Shown: positions 60,907 through 64,000 of the stretch, piece after piece
How the letters are laid out: each line of letters begins with the position of its first letter
Position numbering within the stretch: the stretch's first letter is position 1
Origin: an uncultured Cyclobacteriaceae bacterium
GTDB taxonomy: Bacteria; Bacteroidota; Bacteroidia; Cytophagales; Cyclobacteriaceae
Reading direction: 5' to 3'
DNA: 64,000 bases
Assembly: GCA_947492745.1 (NCBI GenBank)
Contig: CANLOE010000007.1
Coordinates: 1 to 64,000 of the forward strand
Notes under the pieces: generated by a model
Databases searched by the model: none
What the model was told of the DNA's origin: nothing
The model's input: only the letters and a program-made list of their open reading frames with translations
Translations under genes and position numbers: made by a program

Positions 60907-62700
60907 ATGTCAAACACGAGAAAATTTATCATCGCCGGTATTTTTATAATTACGGGACTGGTATTTCTGGGTAAGTTGTTCGCCATTCAGGTATTGGATG
61001 ATAGTTACATCCGAGAATCTACCCGAAATTCCGTCCGTCACATCGTAGAATACCCTTATCGCGGACTTATTTATGACCGTAATGGCGAGCTGATCGTATA
61101 TAACAAGCCGGAGTATGACCTCATCGTCACTCCCATAGATGTTAAAAATCTGGATACGGCCACTTTTTGTCAGGTGTTCAATATCAGTAAAGAGGACTTT
61201 GTCAAGAAGATGTCCAAGGCCATTCCTTATTTGCCCTCACCTTTTATCAAACAGGTATCCCATGAGGAATTTGCCAAGGCACAGGACCATCTTGTCAATT
61301 TTTCGGGCTTTCACATAGAAGCCAGGACCGTAAGAGCGTATCAGGATACCATTATGGCCAATGCACTGGGATATATCAGTGAGATCACAAAAAGAAGTCT
61401 GGAGAAAGATTCTGCCGACTATTACAAACAAGGCGATTATATCGGTCAGAGTGGTCTGGAATCTTACTATGAAGAATACCTTCGGGGAAAAAGAGGGGTG
61501 CGGTTTGTCATCAGAAACGCTAAAGGGATTATCAAAGGAAAGTATCAAGAAGGACGGTACGATACGCTCTCCATTCCCGGTAATAAGCTCATCAGTACTG
61601 TAGATATCAAGCTACAGGCCTACGGAGAACGTCTGATGACCAACAAATCGGGAAGTATAGTCGCTATAGAGCCTGCTACAGGGGAGATACTCAGCATCGT
61701 ATCGGGGCCTTCTTATAACCCAAGTTTACTCTCCGGGAGGAACTACGGCAGGAATTTTCAGAAAATCAGTACCGACTCATTGAAGCCCCTATTCAATAGA
61801 CCTCTAATGGCGCAGTATAGGCCCGGTTCCATTTTCAAGATCATGCAGGCACTAGTGGCCCTTCAAGAGGGCGTTATCGATACAGATACCTATATCCCCT
61901 GTAACCAATCGCTGATAGGCTGTCACAATCATGGGGCGGGCGAAACCCTCAAAGGGGCCATTACACACTCTTGTAATCCTTACTTCAGAAATGTCCTCAA
62001 AAGGATTGTTAACAGAAAGGTCTCCAGAGACCCATTTGAGGACACCCGTATAGGACTCGGAAAATGGAGCGAGCACATTCGGAGCTTTGGACTGGGGGCT
62101 CCTTTGGGCATCGACCTGCCCAATGAAAAATCGGGACTAGTACCCTATCCGGAGTACTACGATAGAGCTTACCGCAATCGCCCCTGGAAGTTTTCGAACA
62201 TCTACTCCATTGCTATCGGCGAGGGCGAGAACTTGGTAGTACCCTTACAAATGGCCAATTTTGCCGCCATTGTAGCCAATAGAGGTTATTATTTCACGCC
62301 TCATCTGATAAAATCCATCGGCGAAAACGGTGGGCCTCTGCCCAGGTTCATGGAAAAGAAGTATACTTCTGTAGACCCAAAACACTTTGATGTTGCCGTA
62401 GAGGCCATGGCCGAGGTTATCCGATCGGGTACCGGCCAGTACCGCGCCAAACTAAAAGACATAGAGGTCTGCGGAAAAACAGGTACCGTGCAGAACGATC
62501 CTCTGCCCGATCACTCCGTATTCATCGCCTTTGCCCCGAAAGATAACCCCAAGATTGCCGTATCCGTCTATGTGGAAGATGCAGGCCAAGGCGCTAGGGC
62601 AGCGGCCTCTATTGCCAGTCTTATGATAGAACAGTACCTGATAGGGCATACTGAAAGGCAGCATATCGAAGATTATGTCATGAGAGGAGCGTTTTTATAA
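60907..62700 (+). CDS. mrdA: Penicillin-binding protein 2 (elongasome transpeptidase)
   Basis: 597 residues. One membrane helix (about 8-26), a pedestal domain with RNSVRHIVEYPYRGLIYDRNG near 40-60, and a transpeptidase domain with SIFK (catalytic Ser, about residue 309), SCN and KTGT motifs. Cross-links peptidoglycan during elongation, working with the glycosyltransferase RodA encoded directly downstream. Confidence 0.95.
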   Translation: MSNTRKFIIAGIFIITGLVFLGKLFAIQVLDDSYIRESTRNSVRHIVEYPYRGLIYDRNGELIVYNKPEYDLIVTPIDVKNLDTATFCQVFNISKEDFVKKMSKAIPYLPSPFIKQVSHEEFAKAQDHLVNFSGFHIEARTVRAYQDTIMANALGYISEITKRSLEKDSADYYKQGDYIGQSGLESYYEEYLRGKRGVRFVIRNAKGIIKGKYQEGRYDTLSIPGNKLISTVDIKLQAYGERLMTNKSGSIVAIEPATGEILSIVSGPSYNPSLLSGRNYGRNFQKISTDSLKPLFNRPLMAQYRPGSIFKIMQALVALQEGVIDTDTYIPCNQSLIGCHNHGAGETLKGAITHSCNPYFRNVLKRIVNRKVSRDPFEDTRIGLGKWSEHIRSFGLGAPLGIDLPNEKSGLVPYPEYYDRAYRNRPWKFSNIYSIAIGEGENLVVPLQMANFAAIVANRGYYFTPHLIKSIGENGGPLPRFMEKKYTSVDPKHFDVAVEAMAEVIRSGTGQYRAKLKDIEVCGKTGTVQNDPLPDHSVFIAFAPKDNPKIAVSVYVEDAGQGARAAASIASLMIEQYLIGHTERQHIEDYVMRGAFL

Positions 62701-62704
62701 TATC

Positions 62705-63994
62705 ATGAGAAGAGTTTCGGACAATATTGTCAATAAAATGGACTGGATAACGGGGCTTATCTATCTAGTACTTATCCTGATGGGATGGTTCAATATATTT
62801 GCTGCCGTATATGATGATAGCTCCGGTGCGGCTCCTAGTATATTCAGTTTTAGTAGTAATTCAGGAAAACAGCTGCTCTGGATAGGTGTATGCATTTTGA
62901 CCATTATCGTTATCATGGCCATTGACTTCAAATTCTACGAGTCATTTGCCCCTATACTCTATGGGGTGATGATCCTGTTCTTGATTTTGGTCATGTTCTT
63001 GGCAGACGAAGTCTCCGGAGCACGGTCTTGGTTCCAGGTCGGACCTGCTAAATTCCAACCCTCCGAATTCTCTAAGCTGTCCACGGCCTTACTAGTGGCA
63101 TGGATTTTCAAGGATCAGAGTTTCAAGGCCGACAGACTTAAGAATCACCTGTTGTTATTTGCTGCTATCGCTCTGCCCGCTCTATTGATCATTATTCAGG
63201 GAGATGCGGGTACGGCATTGGTATTTGGGGTATTCGCCCTTGTATTCTATCGGGAGGGGATGCAGCCGCTCTACCTAGTATTGGGCACTTCCTTGGTTTT
63301 CGTGTTCGTACTGACTCTATTGTTACCGAATTCCTATCTCTATAGTAGCCTGCTGATTTTATCAGTGCTTGTGGGAGGGTACACGTATCTTAGCAATAAG
63401 AATACAAAGATAACACTTATCGTCCTTGCCATCGCGGGCGCAGCTTCGGCCTCCATACTCAGTGTCGATTATTTTATCAATAATGTATTGCAGCCTCATC
63501 AGCAGAACAGGATCAAGGCATTTATCAATCCCGAAGCTGACCCTAGGGGCTATGGGTATAATGTGATCCAGTCGAAGATTGCCATTGGTAGCGGTGGGCT
63601 AAGTGGCAAGGGCTTCCTAAAAGGGACACAGACTACGGGTGATTATGTCCCCGAACAGAGTACGGATTTCATCTTCTGTACTATCGGTGAGGAACACGGT
63701 TGGCTGGGCAGTTTTGTGGTCATCGCCTTTTTTATAGCCTTGTTATTGCGAGTACTGTATATCGCAGAACGCCAGAAGTGGCGATTCGCAAGGGTATATG
63801 GTTATAGTGTCGCCTGTATCCTTTTCTTTCATTTTATGGTGAATATCGGTATGACCATCGGCCTTTTTCCAGTTATCGGTATCCCTTTACCCTTTTTCAG
63901 CTATGGCGGTTCTTCATTATGGTCCTTTACGATATTACTGTTCGTTTTGGTCAAACTGGATGCACATCGCATGCAGGTACTGGTGAGATCCTAG
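62705..63994 (+). CDS. rodA: SEDS-family peptidoglycan glycosyltransferase RodA
   Basis: 429 residues with about ten membrane helices and the SEDS signatures GARSWFQVGPAKFQPSEFSK, here ARSWFQVGPAKFQPSEF, then GDAGTALVF, FLKGTQTTGDYVPEQSTDF and the final GIPLPFFSYGGSS. Polymerises lipid II during cell elongation with PBP2. It starts 4 bases after the PBP2 stop and ends six bases from the window edge, so it is complete. Confidence 0.95.
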   Translation: MRRVSDNIVNKMDWITGLIYLVLILMGWFNIFAAVYDDSSGAAPSIFSFSSNSGKQLLWIGVCILTIIVIMAIDFKFYESFAPILYGVMILFLILVMFLADEVSGARSWFQVGPAKFQPSEFSKLSTALLVAWIFKDQSFKADRLKNHLLLFAAIALPALLIIIQGDAGTALVFGVFALVFYREGMQPLYLVLGTSLVFVFVLTLLLPNSYLYSSLLILSVLVGGYTYLSNKNTKITLIVLAIAGAASASILSVDYFINNVLQPHQQNRIKAFINPEADPRGYGYNVIQSKIAIGSGGLSGKGFLKGTQTTGDYVPEQSTDFIFCTIGEEHGWLGSFVVIAFFIALLLRVLYIAERQKWRFARVYGYSVACILFFHFMVNIGMTIGLFPVIGIPLPFFSYGGSSLWSFTILLFVLVKLDAHRMQVLVRS

Positions 63995-64000
63995 GCCTGA

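Noticed and set aside
1-64000. tRNA and rRNA genes
   Set aside because: No cloverleaf-like segments or rRNA stretches were recognised on reading the gaps; a dedicated scan was not possible.

Overview
The window reads as a chromosome segment of a free-living Bacteroidota bacterium, most like Cytophagales. The support is indirect: several genes have the Bacteroidota-type promoter (TTG, about 19 bases, TAnnTTTG), recognisable Shine-Dalgarno sites are rare, the ccmB-C-D-E-F cytochrome c maturation set carries a small CcmD-like protein, there is a run of three SurA-like genes, and mreBCD-PBP2-rodA ends the window. Most of the DNA looks about 40-45% G+C. The block at about 3.8-9.5 kb is much richer in G+C.

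1-9458 (minus strand): an apparent operon with three parts. First comes an AAA+ ATPase of the type found with extracellular contractile injection systems. Next is a 1349-residue peptidoglycan hydrolase with two LysM domains, a goose-type lysozyme domain, three peptidoglycan-binding-like domains and an M15 peptidase domain, but no signal peptide. Last is a tandem array of at least five paralogous lipoprotein genes, 22-23 bases apart, with mosaic sequences; the last runs off the window. I regard this as the most likely undescribed system here: an exported cell-wall-degrading protein, an ATPase for its export or assembly, and a diversifying family of envelope lipoproteins that may be immunity proteins. 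No tube, sheath or baseplate gene is visible.

10.3-15.1 kb (minus): cytochrome c maturation genes ccmB, C, D, E, F, with a cysteine-type CcmE. 15.7-32.2 kb (mostly plus): a surface polysaccharide cluster with two nucleotide-sugar enzymes, a Wzx-like flippase, two Wzy/WaaL-like membrane proteins, glycosyltransferases, a methyltransferase and two kinds of polyprenyl-phosphate sugar transferase. 32.8-36.8 kb: cysQ and cysC-cysD-cysN, which make and recycle activated sulfate (PAPS) and fit sulfation of the polysaccharide. 37-38 kb: pheS. 38.8 kb: a small lipoprotein resembling a Rieske protein without the cluster ligands. 39.5-44.8 kb (minus): three overlapping SurA/PpiC chaperone genes and a MoxR ATPase. 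44.9-47.8 kb (minus): a partner-switching module (PP2C phosphatase, STAS antagonist, anti-sigma-like kinase). Then guaB, an uncharacterised small protein, rlpA, a coiled-coil secreted protein, a MORN-repeat lipoprotein, pnuC, a UbiA-family prenyltransferase, purN, purH, and the rod-shape genes mreB, mreC, mreD, PBP2 and rodA.

The longer intergenic gaps hold related short dispersed repeats. One family (R1, 125-177 bases) has terminal inverted repeats and a small internal hairpin, like a MITE. A second (R2, about 170 bases) has a perfect 8-bp hairpin. They occur side by side at 9.5-9.9 kb and again, inverted as a block, at 32.5-32.8 kb. Some repeat ends coincide with the stop codons of neighbouring genes. 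No tRNA, rRNA, CRISPR array or intact insertion sequence was seen.
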